The notes under the pieces: generated by a model
Told to the model about the DNA's origin: nothing
Seen by the model: only the letters and a program-made list of their open reading frames with translations
The model's database searches: none
Origin: Myrica gale
Taxonomy: Eukaryota; Streptophyta; Magnoliopsida; Fagales; Myricaceae
NCBI GenBank assembly: GCA_963930655.1
Contig: OZ005601.1
Location: 12,830,001-12,894,000 of the forward strand
Length of the DNA: 64,000 nt
Direction: 5' to 3'
Position numbers and translations under genes: made by a program
Shown here: piece by piece, positions 45,888 to 56,924 of the stretch
Layout of the letters: every line of letters begins with the position of its first letter
Position numbering within the stretch: the stretch's first letter is position 1

Positions 45888-46028
45888 TATTCTGTGTTGC
45901 TAGAGCTTTTTCGCCATCCCACAGCTAATGGTACGATTTTAATTTCTTACCTACACACCAAACAAAGCACAAGCTTAAAGTTATTTGAATTAATCATAGT
46001 ATGATCTAACTAATGATATGTTATGGAG

Positions 46029-47598
46029 TGACTATACTAAAAATGATTAGAAAGTTACTCCCAAGCGTAGGAGGCTGTCAAGTAATACTAGGGAAGTCCT
46101 AGGTCATCTCCACAAGGAACGATGTGTTCAATTTTTCATTCCAACCACCATTACAATAAAAAAAAAGCTATGTTCTATTTACAATGAAAATTGTGTTTAC
46201 AAAGGGAAAGGTTGGGTTTTTGGATACCATCCATGATTTTTGAGATTTTGAGTTGTGATCAATGTATATGCTAAGAGATTAATGAAGAGCTAACAAGCAA
46301 ACATGATAATAAAATAGCATAAGGTGGAGTTGAAACTAAATAGACTCAAGTAGTTGTCGAATAAACATCGTTTAGCATTAAACTTGCTCTAAGAGACATT
46401 TCATCGAACACTTAGTACCCAAACTTTAGCTAGTCACAACCCATTCATGCCCATACTCAATCCAACTAACAAAAACAAACTCAAACATTAATCTAATATT
46501 AAGGAAGTGAAATGGAACTTAACAAAATATTTAATCATCCAACCAAGGCAAAACTCAAATCTGGAGTATAAATGGAACATGGCATTCGGTCCACATATGT
46601 TCTGCAACTGAAATGGAAGTGCAATATAAATGGAAGATTCGGTCTACACAACAGCAAGAGAAAATGCAATGAAAAGAGACTCCAAGCTAAAAGAATCGAA
46701 AGCAACTAAGTACTCCAAAAGCTCAAAAGAAACTAAGCCAAAAGCAACAAGCTTTTGGTCTCTACGGTAGCAGCAAGAGAAGAAAAAACAACAAGAGAAA
46801 AACAATGAGGAAAAGTCTTGGAGCTTTTGAAAAATCAGCAGCCACCCAAAAGCAACCCACGAACCAGCCAAAATGTAACTTTCGAACTCCCCCTTTTTTG
46901 CACCAAAATGTTCTCTTTTAAACCTGCTTTTGGGGGGGCTTCGGTCGTGACACAGCACCAGCCCTAGGGCTTCCTTTCATTTTCCAAAAATGCCCTCAAA
47001 TATGGCGTCAGACGTGTCGCGCTCGACCGGCGCTCAATGTCCGCTCGAGCGTCCTTTGAAGAAATTCACACACAAAGTTGTAACGTGCGACCACCGCTGG
47101 ACGTGTCATTCGAGCGCCCATGAAGAAGTTCACACAGAGGCTTAACGTGCGATCACCGCGCGACGTCGCGCTCGAGCGGCCAGCAAAATTCACACAGAGA
47201 CTTCACGCTCGATTAGCGCGCGACAGCACGCTCGAGCGGATCCGGATTTTCTCTTCACGCTCGACAGGCGCGCGATGACTGCTCGACCGACCCCTTTGAT
47301 TCCAGCATCTCTCTCACTTCTATGAGCTCACTTCATCTCCATTGTTCATGTGCAAAACATAAAAACAGAAGTTAATATGGGAAATATTCCAATCATATTT
47401 ATGAAAATGGAGACATGAAAATATGGTGAGAGGGGAGAAAGCAAATAACTTAAAATTACTCAATTACACTTGTTTTTGTCAAAATTAACAATTCGCCCCT
47501 TACTAATGTCCAAAGCATAATTTTCTCATTTTCTAGTGGAAATGGTGTAATTGTGAAACTTTCTCAAGTTATAAATTAGCAAAATTATGATACAATCA
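46029..47598 (-). repeat. 3' LTR of the Athila-like element, with CG-rich minisatellite
   Basis: A 1570-bp LTR. 47015-47290 carries four to five degenerate ~55-70-bp units with GCTCGAGCG, CGCGCGAC and GAAGAARTTCACACA words, far more CG-rich than the surroundings. Confidence 0.9.
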
Positions 47599-47607
47599 CA
47601 CCCCAAC

Positions 47608-48599
47608 TAGTTTTTTGCTAGTCTCTTAGCAAAAATAGCGAAAAGTAATTGAACAAAATGATGCATTGAGACAACAATTCATTCATAAGCAAGTCAGTCA
47701 ATCAAAAGAATTCTTAATTACAATGACTTTACCTCTCACAATTTCAAACAATATCAGCATAATAGGATTGAGGCAAAACGTCTAGAGAAATTACAATTTA
47801 TCACCTTGACTCTCTCGTATTCCTCATTTCTACCACTGGCTGTCCAAAAGAGTTTCGACCTTAAGATTGATCAATATTGATCCTAAATACTTCAAAGCTG
47901 AAGGGTCTAGCAGTTTTCGCGCCAACTTTGTTCTTAAGGGTTGTTGAGTTTTCCAAACCCCCAAAGTTTGGGCAACTGTTTCTAGCCCTTGACTCAAAAA
48001 CAACTTAAGTTGCCCCTTTCTTTTGCTCTTTTTTTTTGCGATACAACTCAGTAGTCCTGTAGTGTACTTCTCTCTATTCTAGTCATTGGTATGTAGATGA
48101 AGACTACTGAGAGATATCAGGTAAAAGAAATAGTTATTTTTTAGAATGTTTTGCCCTTCATCCAAAAACTTCAAAAGTTTGAAATCAGAGAGTTCACATC
48201 ATCATTCATGTTTCATTAATATCAAATTTGAATGCTCGAGAAGGAAATAGTTGTCAACATGCATTAATAAAGTTCAACCACCATCATCAACTTACTAGGA
48301 GTCAGCAATTCAGCCTAATCACAATAAAATGCAATGTTGTAATGACAAGTGTAAATGAATATATTGCATGATTGCAAAACGTGCAAATCCCTCCCCCCAA
48401 CTAAGTGAAGCAGTGTCCTCAATGCCAAAAAAGAAACAGGAAAATAGAGACGAGAAAAAAGAGAAGTGACAAATGCGAAATAGAGCAAAGAAAGAACAAT
48501 ATGTACAAGAGAAGGAAATCCTACTAAAAAGTCACAAAGGGAGTGAACAACCTGAGTTTCAACGCTGGGATCATAAGGAGAAACAAAGGGTTTAAGGCG
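47608..48599. other. Athila-like 3' internal non-coding region
   Basis: About 1 kb between integrase and polypurine tract. Some Athila elements have an env-like ORF here; I see none. Confidence 0.6.
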
Positions 48600-49735
48600 C
48601 TAACCATTGACTGTAAAAGATGTACCGCTCTTGGGATTTCGAATTTCCACCGCCCCATGATCATGAATTTTGGTGATGATATAAGGGTCATGCCAGCGAG
48701 ACTTTAAATTACCAGGAAAAATATGTAAGCGAGAATTGTAAAGAAGAACTTCCTGGCCAAGTACAAAGTGTTTGGGAAGAATCCTCTGATCGTGGATGAT
48801 TTTCATGCGCTCCTTTGCCAATTGAACATTGTCATATGCATTGCGACGAGCTTCATCCAATTCAGCAATCTGCAATTTTCTCAACCCTGAAGCTTCATCA
48901 AGTGACATGTTAACTTGTTTAATGGCCCAAAGAGCACGATGTTGAATCTCAACAGGTAAGTGACAAGCACGACCATAAACTAGACGGTATGGGGACATGC
49001 CAAGAGTAGTTTTAAAAGCAGTGCGATAAGCCCACAAGGCATCAAGTAGTCTAAGGGACCAATCCTTTCTATTAGGATTAACTGTTTTCTCCAAAATGAT
49101 TTTTATCTCACGGTTTGCTAACTTGGCTTGCCCATTTGTTTGGGGGTGATATGGAGTAGAGACTCGATGAGTAACTCCATATTTCTTCAAAAGGTTGGAA
49201 AACGGCTTGTTACAAAAATGAGAACCCACATCACTAATGATAACCTTGGGCATACCAAAACGAGCAAAAAGATATTGCAGAAATTTAAGGACAACACGAT
49301 GGTCATTTGTTTTGCAAGCTATGGCCTCCACCCATTTAGAAACATAATCCACAACCAATAAAATGTAAGTATGTCCAAAGGAAACTGGAAAATGACCCAT
49401 GAAATCAATTCCCCAACAGTCAAAAATTTCCAAAGTAAGAATTGGGGAGAGAGGCATCATGTTTCTTTTGGTGATGGCTCCCAACTTTTGACAAGAGTCA
49501 CAAGTCTTACAAAAATTGTAAGCATCTTTGAACATAGAAGACCAATAAAAATCACTTTGTAAAATTTTGGCTACTGTTTTCTTTGCAGAAAAATGACCAC
49601 CACATGCGCCCTTATGACAAAACTCCAAAATGGAAGAAAACTCAACATCAGGAAAGCATCTTCGAATCAATTGGTCTGAACAGTATTTGAAAAGATAAGG
49701 ATCATCAAAATAAAAATGTTTTACCTTCGCAAGAA
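48600..49735 (-). pseudogene. Athila-like integrase, catalytic Glu changed
   Basis: The HHCC module is recognisable ([14 protein letters not shown], then [11 protein letters not shown]). The core has D in [10 protein letters not shown] and D in ISDVGSHF. The third acidic residue, normally E in NGQAExxNREIK, is K here ([12 protein letters not shown]). The C-terminal part ([21 protein letters not shown] and a chromodomain-free tail with [11 protein letters not shown]) is open to the stop at 48600. It is the longest intact ORF of the element (356 codons), yet should be catalytically dead. Confidence 0.92.
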
Positions 49736-49757
49736 ATTAGCGCTTGTCTTGAAGAGA

Positions 49758-50597
49758 TCATTCAGAAGGTACCTGTTCAGTCACCAAATAATTAACTATG
49801 TCAGCAAACCAAGGAATTGTATTAACTACAAAAAGTTGCTCATCAGGAAAACTATCATCCAAAGGAAGAGAGGAAGAGGATGAAGTGGCTGATGACAAAC
49901 TTGACAAGTGATCCGCTACCACATTTTCAACTCCTTTCTTTTCCTTGATAGTGATGTTAAACTCTTGTAGCAACAAAATCCAACGAATCAACCTTGATTT
50001 GACATCTTTCTTTGACAACAAATATTTGAGAGCAGAATGGTCAGTAAAAATGATAACAGAAGACCCAATAATGTAAGAACGAAATTTATCCAAGGCAAAC
50101 ACAACAGCTAGCAACTCCTTCTCGGTGGTGGTATAATTTTTTTGTACATCATTTAAAGTACGACTTGCATAATAAATGACAGAAGGCTTATTATCCACTC
50201 TTTGGCCAAGAACGGCACCTAGAGCGAAATCACTAGCATCTGTCATGATTTCAAAAGGCAAGTCCCACCGAGAAGATTGCATAATGGGGGCAACTGTTAA
50301 ATGTTCCTTCAGGGTCTCAAAAGCATGCTGGCACTCATCAGTCCAAACAAAAGTAGTATTATTTTGCAACAAAATACACAATGGTTTTGCAACACTACTA
50401 AAGGCTTGAATGAAATGTCTATAAAAGCCAACATGACCAAGAAATGATATGATATCCTTTATTGTCCTAGGGACAGGTAATTGAGAAATCAATTCTATCT
50501 TAGCCTTGTCAACCTCTGTACCACGCTCAGAAACTAGGTGACCAAGTATCAAGCCACTACTAACCATAAATTGACATTTTTCCCAATTCAACAACAA
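49758..50597 (-). pseudogene. Athila-like RT thumb and RNase H
   Basis: NWEKCQFMVSSGLILGHLVS and SFLGHVGFYRHFI are the end of RT. RNase H follows with TDASDFALGAVLGQ, TTTEKELLAVVFALDKFRSY and FTDHSALKYLL. The ORF is open for 279 codons. Confidence 0.92.
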
Positions 50598-50612
50598 ATT
50601 TTTCTCTTCACA

Positions 50613-51236
50613 TCATCGCAACACAACAACAAGATGTTTCAAGCAGACATCAAATGATTTACCAAACACAGAGAAGTCATCCATAAAAACTTCACACATT
50701 TCATCCAACATGTCAGAAAAAATTATCATCATACAACGCTGAAAAGTAGCAGGTGCATTACATAAACCAAATGACATTCTTCTAAAAGAAAAAGTGCCAA
50801 AGGGACAAGTAAATGTGGTCTTCTCTTGATCCTCTGGTGCTATGACAATTTGATAATAACCAGAAAAACCATCTAGAAAGCAATAAAAAGCATTATCAGC
50901 TACTTTCTCTAAAATTTGATCCAAGAAAGGTATTGGGAAGTGATCCTTCCGACTAACTAAATTCAACTTTCTATAGTCAATGCACATTCTCCAACCTGTT
51001 ACCTTCCTAGTCAGGATCAACTCACCACTAGCATTTTCAATAACAGTTAACCCAGATTTCTTTGGAACTACCTGTGTTGGGCTTACCCACTTGCTGCCGA
51101 AGATAGGATAAATGATGCCCACAGCTAACAATTTCAGCACCTCTTTCTTCACCACCTCTTTCATGGTGGGATTTAATCTTCGCTGTGCATCACGAACTGG
51201 TCTTGCATCTCCCTCCAGAAAAATGTTATGGTGCAA
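50613..51236 (-). pseudogene. Athila-like reverse transcriptase
   Basis: Conserved RT blocks in order: QRRLNPTMKEVVKKEVLKLL, SKWVSPTQVVPKKSG, WRMCIDYRKLN, DHFPIPFLDQILE, GFSGYYQI, CPFGTFSFRRMSFGLCNAP and the catalytic FMDDFSVFG. The frame differs from the preceding protease ORF and stops before the RNase H ORF. Confidence 0.92.
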
Positions 51237-51239
51237 ATA

Positions 51240-53049
51240 GAAGGGTCAATTCCTTTGATGTCTGCAATGGTCCATCCTATTGCTCCGCGATGTCGTCTTA
51301 ACACTGCTAATAAATCAGCTTCTTGCTCTGAAGTGAGCTGAGAAGAGATGACAACTGGGAATGTACCCTCAGCTGGACCCAGAAAAATGCACTTCAAGTC
51401 CTCAGGTAGTGGCTTCAACTCCAATGTAGGGACTTCTTCTTCTGATGACTTCATGACTTCTGGTAAGTCAAGGGCTTCAAAGACTGGCCTACGCCAACTG
51501 TCTGTGTAGCTCACTGACAATTGAGAGGGGTCATGTGTCTCTATTAACTGTCCCTCTACTTCTGTCAATTCTACTGATGGAGGAACTGTCTCAATAAGTG
51601 TTTCAGGCTGCTCGGGAAAGTCATCCTCAATTGCACTATCAGAATCAAGTACTGATAACAGCTCTAAAATATCAAAGTCTTTTATCAAATCAACTGCATG
51701 TACCTCTGAGTCGTCACATCCACTCAGCATCTTGCAGGCATTGAACATGTTCATCTCCAATGTCATATTCCCGAATGTGAGCTTCAGTATTCCACTTCGA
51801 CAATTAATTAATGCATTGGAGGTAGCAAGGAATGGACGTCCAAGAATGACAGGTGCCTGGTAGATAGTGGAGACTTTCTGCTGCATATCCAGAACTACAA
51901 AATCCACTGGATAGTAAAATTTGTCTACCTGGACCAAAACATCTTCAATTATACCCCGTGGCACCTTGACTGATCTGTCAGCCAACTGTAGCATGATAGA
52001 GGTCTTTTCAGCTCACCCAATCCCAACTGCTCATATATTGAGAATGGTAGCAAGTTCACACTGCTACCCAAATCAAGTAAAGCTCTCCCAATGCGTGATT
52101 CACCGATCATAATGGAAATCGTGAGAGTACCGGGATCTCTAAACTTCTGAGGAGTTTCGCTCAATATCAAAGCGCTGACTTGCTCTGTCAAGAAAGCTTT
52201 CTTCTTTACATTCAGCTTCCTCTTCACTGTGCACAAGTCCTTCAGAAATTTTGCATATGAAGGGACTTGTTGTATGGTGTCCAAAAGTGGAATATTGATC
52301 TTCACTTGCTTGAAGATTTCCTGAATTCCAGTATGATATTTGTTCTTTTGGCCAGCTGCCAATCTCTGAGGATAGGGGACCACAGGTCGAAACTCCCTAC
52401 TCGTCTCTGCCTCATTACTTGCAGGTTTCTTTGCTTCAAGCCGGACCTCCTTTGATTTTTCTTCCGCTTCATTATTTTCAATTGTAACCTCGGGTGTTGG
52501 GACAACTGTTTGTCTATCCATAGGCATCTCAGGTCTGGAAACTTCCTTTCCACTGCTTAAAGAAATAACAGTCTTTATTGTTTCAATGGATTCTTCTGAG
52601 ACATTGTGCACTTGTTGTTGTTGCTGCCGGTATACTTGAGGATTGGGCTGTGGTTGTGTTGGAAATTTTCCTCTGTCAAGAGTGCTCAATGTCGTACTCA
52701 TCTTATTAATGGTGCCCCGTAACTCATTTATGGCCTGAGTGTTCTGACTGTTAGTGGTGGCTTGAATCTGCATGAACTGCTGAAGTGTATTGGTCATCTG
52801 TGTCATTCTATCGTCAAGAGACTTATTTGGTAGGGCAGGGGGTTGAAACTGAGAAGGCTGAGGAACTATATAAGATTGAAATCCTGGAGGCGCTGTTGAA
52901 GGATAGTTATGAGAAGGCTGAGGTGGCTGATATTGATGCTGAGGAGCAGCTGAATGAGACGTCTGCTGAGAATGTGGTGTATAGGACTGGGGAGGTTGTT
53001 GAAAATGCGAAGATTGACCAGGTTGATCATCTTTGGATGATTCCTCCAC
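51240..53049 (-). pseudogene. Athila-like Gln/Pro-rich linker and protease
   Basis: The ORF 53049-51949 starts with a Gln/Pro/Ser-rich linker and ends in the aspartic protease (ALLDLGSSVNLLPFSIYEQL). A frameshift near 51990 continues in the ORF 51994-51173 with the second conserved protease block (QAPVILGRPFLAT). An acidic spacer leads to the RT start. The active-site triad DLG is intact, but the reading frame is not. Confidence 0.87.
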
Positions 53050-53059
53050 CCCGGATTGT

Positions 53060-54136
53060 AAGTGTTGGAGAAAGGCTGATTTGATGTTCTGTTAACCCAA
53101 TTTGTTGATTGCATATGATCAGACCCAGTCTCCTGTAAAACTGGCATAATCGGACAATCCTGAGTTTTATGGCTAGAATCGGCGCATAGAGAACACACCT
53201 CTACTGCTTTTGCGGTCTTCACCTTCTCTAATTCCATAACTTCTAATCTTCTGGTCAATGCAGCTATTCGAGCTTGGACATCAGTTTTGTCCTTAATCTC
53301 ATATTTGCCCCCACCAGCAATAGCTCTGAGAGGTTGTACCGCCAATGGTGCCCGGTCAGATCGTGTATTCCATTGTTGGGCACTTTCAGCAAGGTAATCA
53401 AAGAACTTCAATGCTTCATCAGGTTCCTTGCTAAAGAATTCCCCATTGCACATAGTCTGAACAAACTGCTTGCATTCAGGTGTAAGTGCAGTGTAAAAGT
53501 AGTTGACAAGCCTCCAAGACTTAAAATCATGATGTGGACAGTGTTCATTAAATCCTTGAATCTTTCCCAACAAGCGTGGAAGGTCTCATCACCTCTCTGC
53601 ATAAATTGGCTGATTTGCTCTTGCAAAAATTGAGTTCTCTGAAAATGAAAGAATTTATGTAAGAACTCACGTTGCATGTCAGCCCAACTAGAGATAGAAT
53701 TTGATCTCAAAGAATTAAACCAAATCTTCGCTTTATCCTTTAAAGAGAAATGAAATAAACAAAGTTTAACATATTCATCTGAAAATGAAAGTAGTGCAAG
53801 CAAGCTCAAAATCTGTAAGTGTTGGTATGGACTCTCGGAATCCATCCCATGGAATTGAGGTACTATTGACATCATGTCATGCTTAATTGAAAAATTAGAA
53901 GCATCCTCAGGTAAAGCAATACATGATGGTGTTGTGGTGCGAGTGGGCTGCAAGTAATCTCTTAGTGTTCTAGGTGCTTGTTCAGCCATAGCTTCAACAG
54001 TATCAAAATTTTCTAAATCAGAGTTTAAATCACTGCTATTAATGTCCAACTCAACACTTGGCACACTTTCATTATACACACTATCAGTAGAATTCACACT
54101 ATATAGTCTATGTGTATCATCTCTTGCCCAATTCAT
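53060..54136 (-). pseudogene. Athila-like gag
   Basis: From the ATG at 54136, an N-terminal acidic region is followed by RTLRDYLQPTRTTTPSCI, characteristic of Athila gag, then the capsid-like SIVPQFHGMDSESPYQHLQ and KIWFNSLRSNSISSWADMQ. A frameshift near 53550 moves to a frame with KQFVQTMCNGEFFSKEPDEA and the zinc knuckle CSLCADSSHKTQDC near 53175. The frame changes again at ~53050. Confidence 0.88.
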
Positions 54137-54282
54137 CAAACATGAGTGCCTAAGAGAATAATATCAAGTGTATGTGTGTATGAAGTGAAAGACCAACAAA
54201 TAATAATGTAAAACGGAAATAAAGAAAAGTAATATAGAATGTCAATTGAACTTATCGTTCCCCGGCAACGGCGCCAAAAATT

Positions 54283-56250
54283 TGACTCTACTGAAAATGA
54301 TTAGTGAGTTACTCCCAAGCGTAGGAGGCTGTCAAGTAATACTAGGGAAGTCCTAGGTCATCTCCACAAGGAACGATGTGTTCAATTTTTCATTCCAACC
54401 ACCATTACAATAAAAGAAAGATATGTTATATTTACAATGAAAATGGTGTTTACAAAGGGAAAGGTTGGGGTTTTGGATACCATCCATCATTTTTGAGATT
54501 TTGAGTTGTGATCAATGTAAATGCTAAGAGATTAATGAAGAGCTAACAAGCAAACATGATAATAAAATAGCATGAGGTGGAGTTGAAACTAGATAGACTC
54601 AAGTAGTTGTCGAATAAACATCGTTTGACATTAAACTTGCTCTAAGAGACATTTCATCGAACGCTTAGTACCCAAACTTTAGCTAGTCACAACCCATTCA
54701 TGCCCATACTCAATCCAATTAACAAAAACAAACTCAAACACTAATTTAACATTAAGGAAGTGAAATGGAACTTAACAAAACATTTAATCATCCAACCAAG
54801 GCAAAACTCAAATCTAGAGTATAAATGGAACATGGCATTCGGTCCACATATGTTCTGCAACTGAAATGGAAGTGCAGCATAAATGGAAGATTCGGTCTAC
54901 ACAACAGCAAGAGAAAATGCAATGAAAAGAGACTCCAAGCTAAAAGAACCGAAAGCAACTAAGTACTCCAAAAGCTCAAAAGAAACTAAGCCAAAAGCAA
55001 CAAGCTTTTGGTCTCTACGGTAGTAGCAAGAGAAGAAAAAGCAACAAGAGAAAAACAATGAAGAAAAGTCTTGGAGCTTTTGGAAACTCAGCAGCCACCC
55101 AAAAGCAACCCACGAACTAGCCAAAATGTTCTCTTTTAAACCTGCTTTTGGGGGGCTTCAATCGTGACTCAGCACTAGCCCTAGGGCTTCTTTTCGTTTT
55201 CCAAAAATGCCCTCAAATATGGCATCAAACGTGTCGCACTCGACCGACGCTCAACGTCCGCTCGAGCGTCCTTTGAAGAAATTCACACAGAGCTGTAACG
55301 TGCGACCACCGCTCGACGTGCCGCTCGAGCGCCCATGAAGAAGTTCACACAGATGCTTAACGTGCGATCACCGCGCGACGTCGCCCTTGAGCGGCCAGCA
55401 GAATTCACAGAGAGCCTTCGCGCGCGACAGCGCGCTCGAGCAGCTTCGGATTTTCTCTTCACACTCGACAGGCGCGCTACGACCGCTCGACCGACCCCTT
55501 TGATTCTAGCCTCCCTCTCACTTCCATGAGCTCACTTCATCTCCATTGTTCATGTGCAAAACATAAAAACAGAAGTTAATATGGGAAATATTTCAATCAT
55601 ATTTATGAAAATGGAGACATGAAAATATGGTGAGAGGGAGAAAGCAAATAACTTAAAATTACTCAATTACACTTGCTTTTGTCAAAATTAACAATTTGCC
55701 CCTTACTACTGCAGTTTAAGCACAACAAGAATTTATATTATCTGTCTAATGTGAATTGAAGAGGCTCCCAAATAATTATAAAAGAGTCGGAAGGTGTTAA
55801 TACCAGTAAACTGATTATTAGGCAAGTCAGGGTTCTGAAACCTTTCAAAATATTAGCGACTGAATTAATTCAACTGATAGTTTAGGGACAATAATCCATA
55901 GATAAAGCATTTCATAGGAGCTTTGCTTTCTTCTTTGGTTGGTGCGGCAATCAAGCTTGCCTTCAGATAGTGTAGAAGTGAAAAAGTCTAAGATCTCTTC
56001 CCAGGTGAGTGGCTACGTTTTAGGATAGTCTGGCTGCTTGATTATGCAATTGGCCTCAACATGGAAGGAAAGGTATTCGATAGTTTTTGGGGCCAAGGCC
56101 TTGTTCTGGTTAGTAGAATGTGCATCTTTAGTTTCAGGCTTAAGTGAGAGAGTACCGCTGTTGTTGTTTGAGCTTTCTCATTTTCTAGTGGAAATGGTGT
56201 AATTGTGGAACTTTCTCAAGTGATTAATTAGCAAAATTGTGATACAATCA
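54283..56250 (-). repeat. 5' LTR of the Athila-like element, with a 465-bp insert
   Basis: It matches the other LTR to 55708 and again from 56174 to 56250. The CG-rich minisatellite is at ~55235-55500. The sequence 55709-56173 is extra and replaces ~19 bp of LTR. Confidence 0.88.
55709..56173. other. Unidentified insert in the Athila LTR
   Basis: 465 bp absent from both other LTR copies. I see no terminal inverted repeat, poly(A), target duplication or coding signal; it may be filler DNA from repair or a fragment of an unrecognised repeat. Confidence 0.6.
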
Positions 56251-56924
56251 CTAGACGTCATGAGCCGATGACAATGCAGCTCGACCCCATCGAGATTAAG
56301 TCGATGCAGCTGGAGTGAAGAAGGCTCATGACATGCGCTGGGAAGACATCATGTAGAGAATAGATGATGTTGAGCTTGACTTAGTCAAGGAGATGAAGAA
56401 TAAGGCCCGGTAGTTTTTTATAGTATTTTATCATGTATTTATGTTTTTTCAGACATTCGAACATTTATATTTGTACATATTATATTATTTATGCTTGATG
56501 ATCTAATTTATTTTTTGGTTTACGCATATTTTTAATTGATAATTAATTATGATTAAAAATAAAATCACACTAAAAATTAAGTAATAATAAATTTATTTTC
56601 CGTTCTAATGATATAAACTGTTAGAACAGACGGCTATTAGACCCTGTCATTTTATAATATGTACAACGCTCAAACGTTTATTTATTTAAGTTTGAACATT
56701 AATCGAATGAACATTAGAACAACCACACAGTAAATCAAATAAATTATAAAATGAATTAAAAATAAAAAGGAATAAAATTAATCAAACTGAAATATTTACA
56801 TATAGTACATTTATACATATTATTTAATAAATAGTACGACATATATATTATGTAATTGAGAGCAATACTCTGATCAGTAAGGTTGGACTTCTAAAAACCT
56901 TTTTGGCCACACATCCGACCTAAA
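56251..56924. other. Flank of the Athila LTR, no gene seen
   Basis: A short stretch (56251-56410) has mixed composition and might be a transposon fragment; the rest is very AT-rich. It does not resemble the GDSL intron, which supports a rearranged junction. Confidence 0.4.

Larger units (their letters stand above)
40681..45930 (+). pseudogene. GDSL esterase/lipase, middle exons (separated 5' half)
   Basis: Exons: 40681-40929 (AQALRFPFLSPYLQSIGSD, HGANYATLAST), 41138-41291 (YIFYIGQNDFTSNLAAIG), then 41544-41747, 44263-44288 and 45893-45930, which form one exon interrupted by two LTR insertions: LAPVGCYPA, FGCLIPYNNAVVDYN, then SVVYVD, then LLELFRHPTAN. The GQND block is GDSL block III. A one-base deletion near 41270 shifts VVSQIAGTIE out of frame. 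The donor at 45931 has phase 1, matching the exon starting at 28181 on the opposite strand. Exon 1 with the catalytic Ser is missing. The family (At4g01130-like plant lipases, secreted alpha/beta hydrolases) is well supported; function is lost. Confidence 0.9.
46029..56250 (-). mobile_element. Ty3/gypsy Athila-like LTR retrotransposon, decayed
   Basis: LTRs 46029-47598 and 54283-56250 share termini TGAC...AATCA. The primer site TGGCGCCGTTGCCGGGG (complement at 54260-54276) matches Asp-tRNA, the usual primer of Athila elements. The complement of GTTGGGGTG (47599-47607) is the polypurine tract. The minus strand has gag (54136-~53060), protease (~53050-51240), RT (~51236-50613), RNase H (50597-49758) and integrase (~49735-48600), with at least five frame breaks. 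Flanking 5-mers do not match (TGGAG left, CTAGA right); the left one pairs instead with the flank of the LTR at 28190. The left LTR lies in the broken GDSL intron. Confidence 0.93.

Noticed and set aside
46029-56250. Reading the Athila element as a simple insertion with its own target duplication
   Set aside because: Flanks TGGAG and CTAGA do not match; the left flank pairs with the LTR at 28190 instead.
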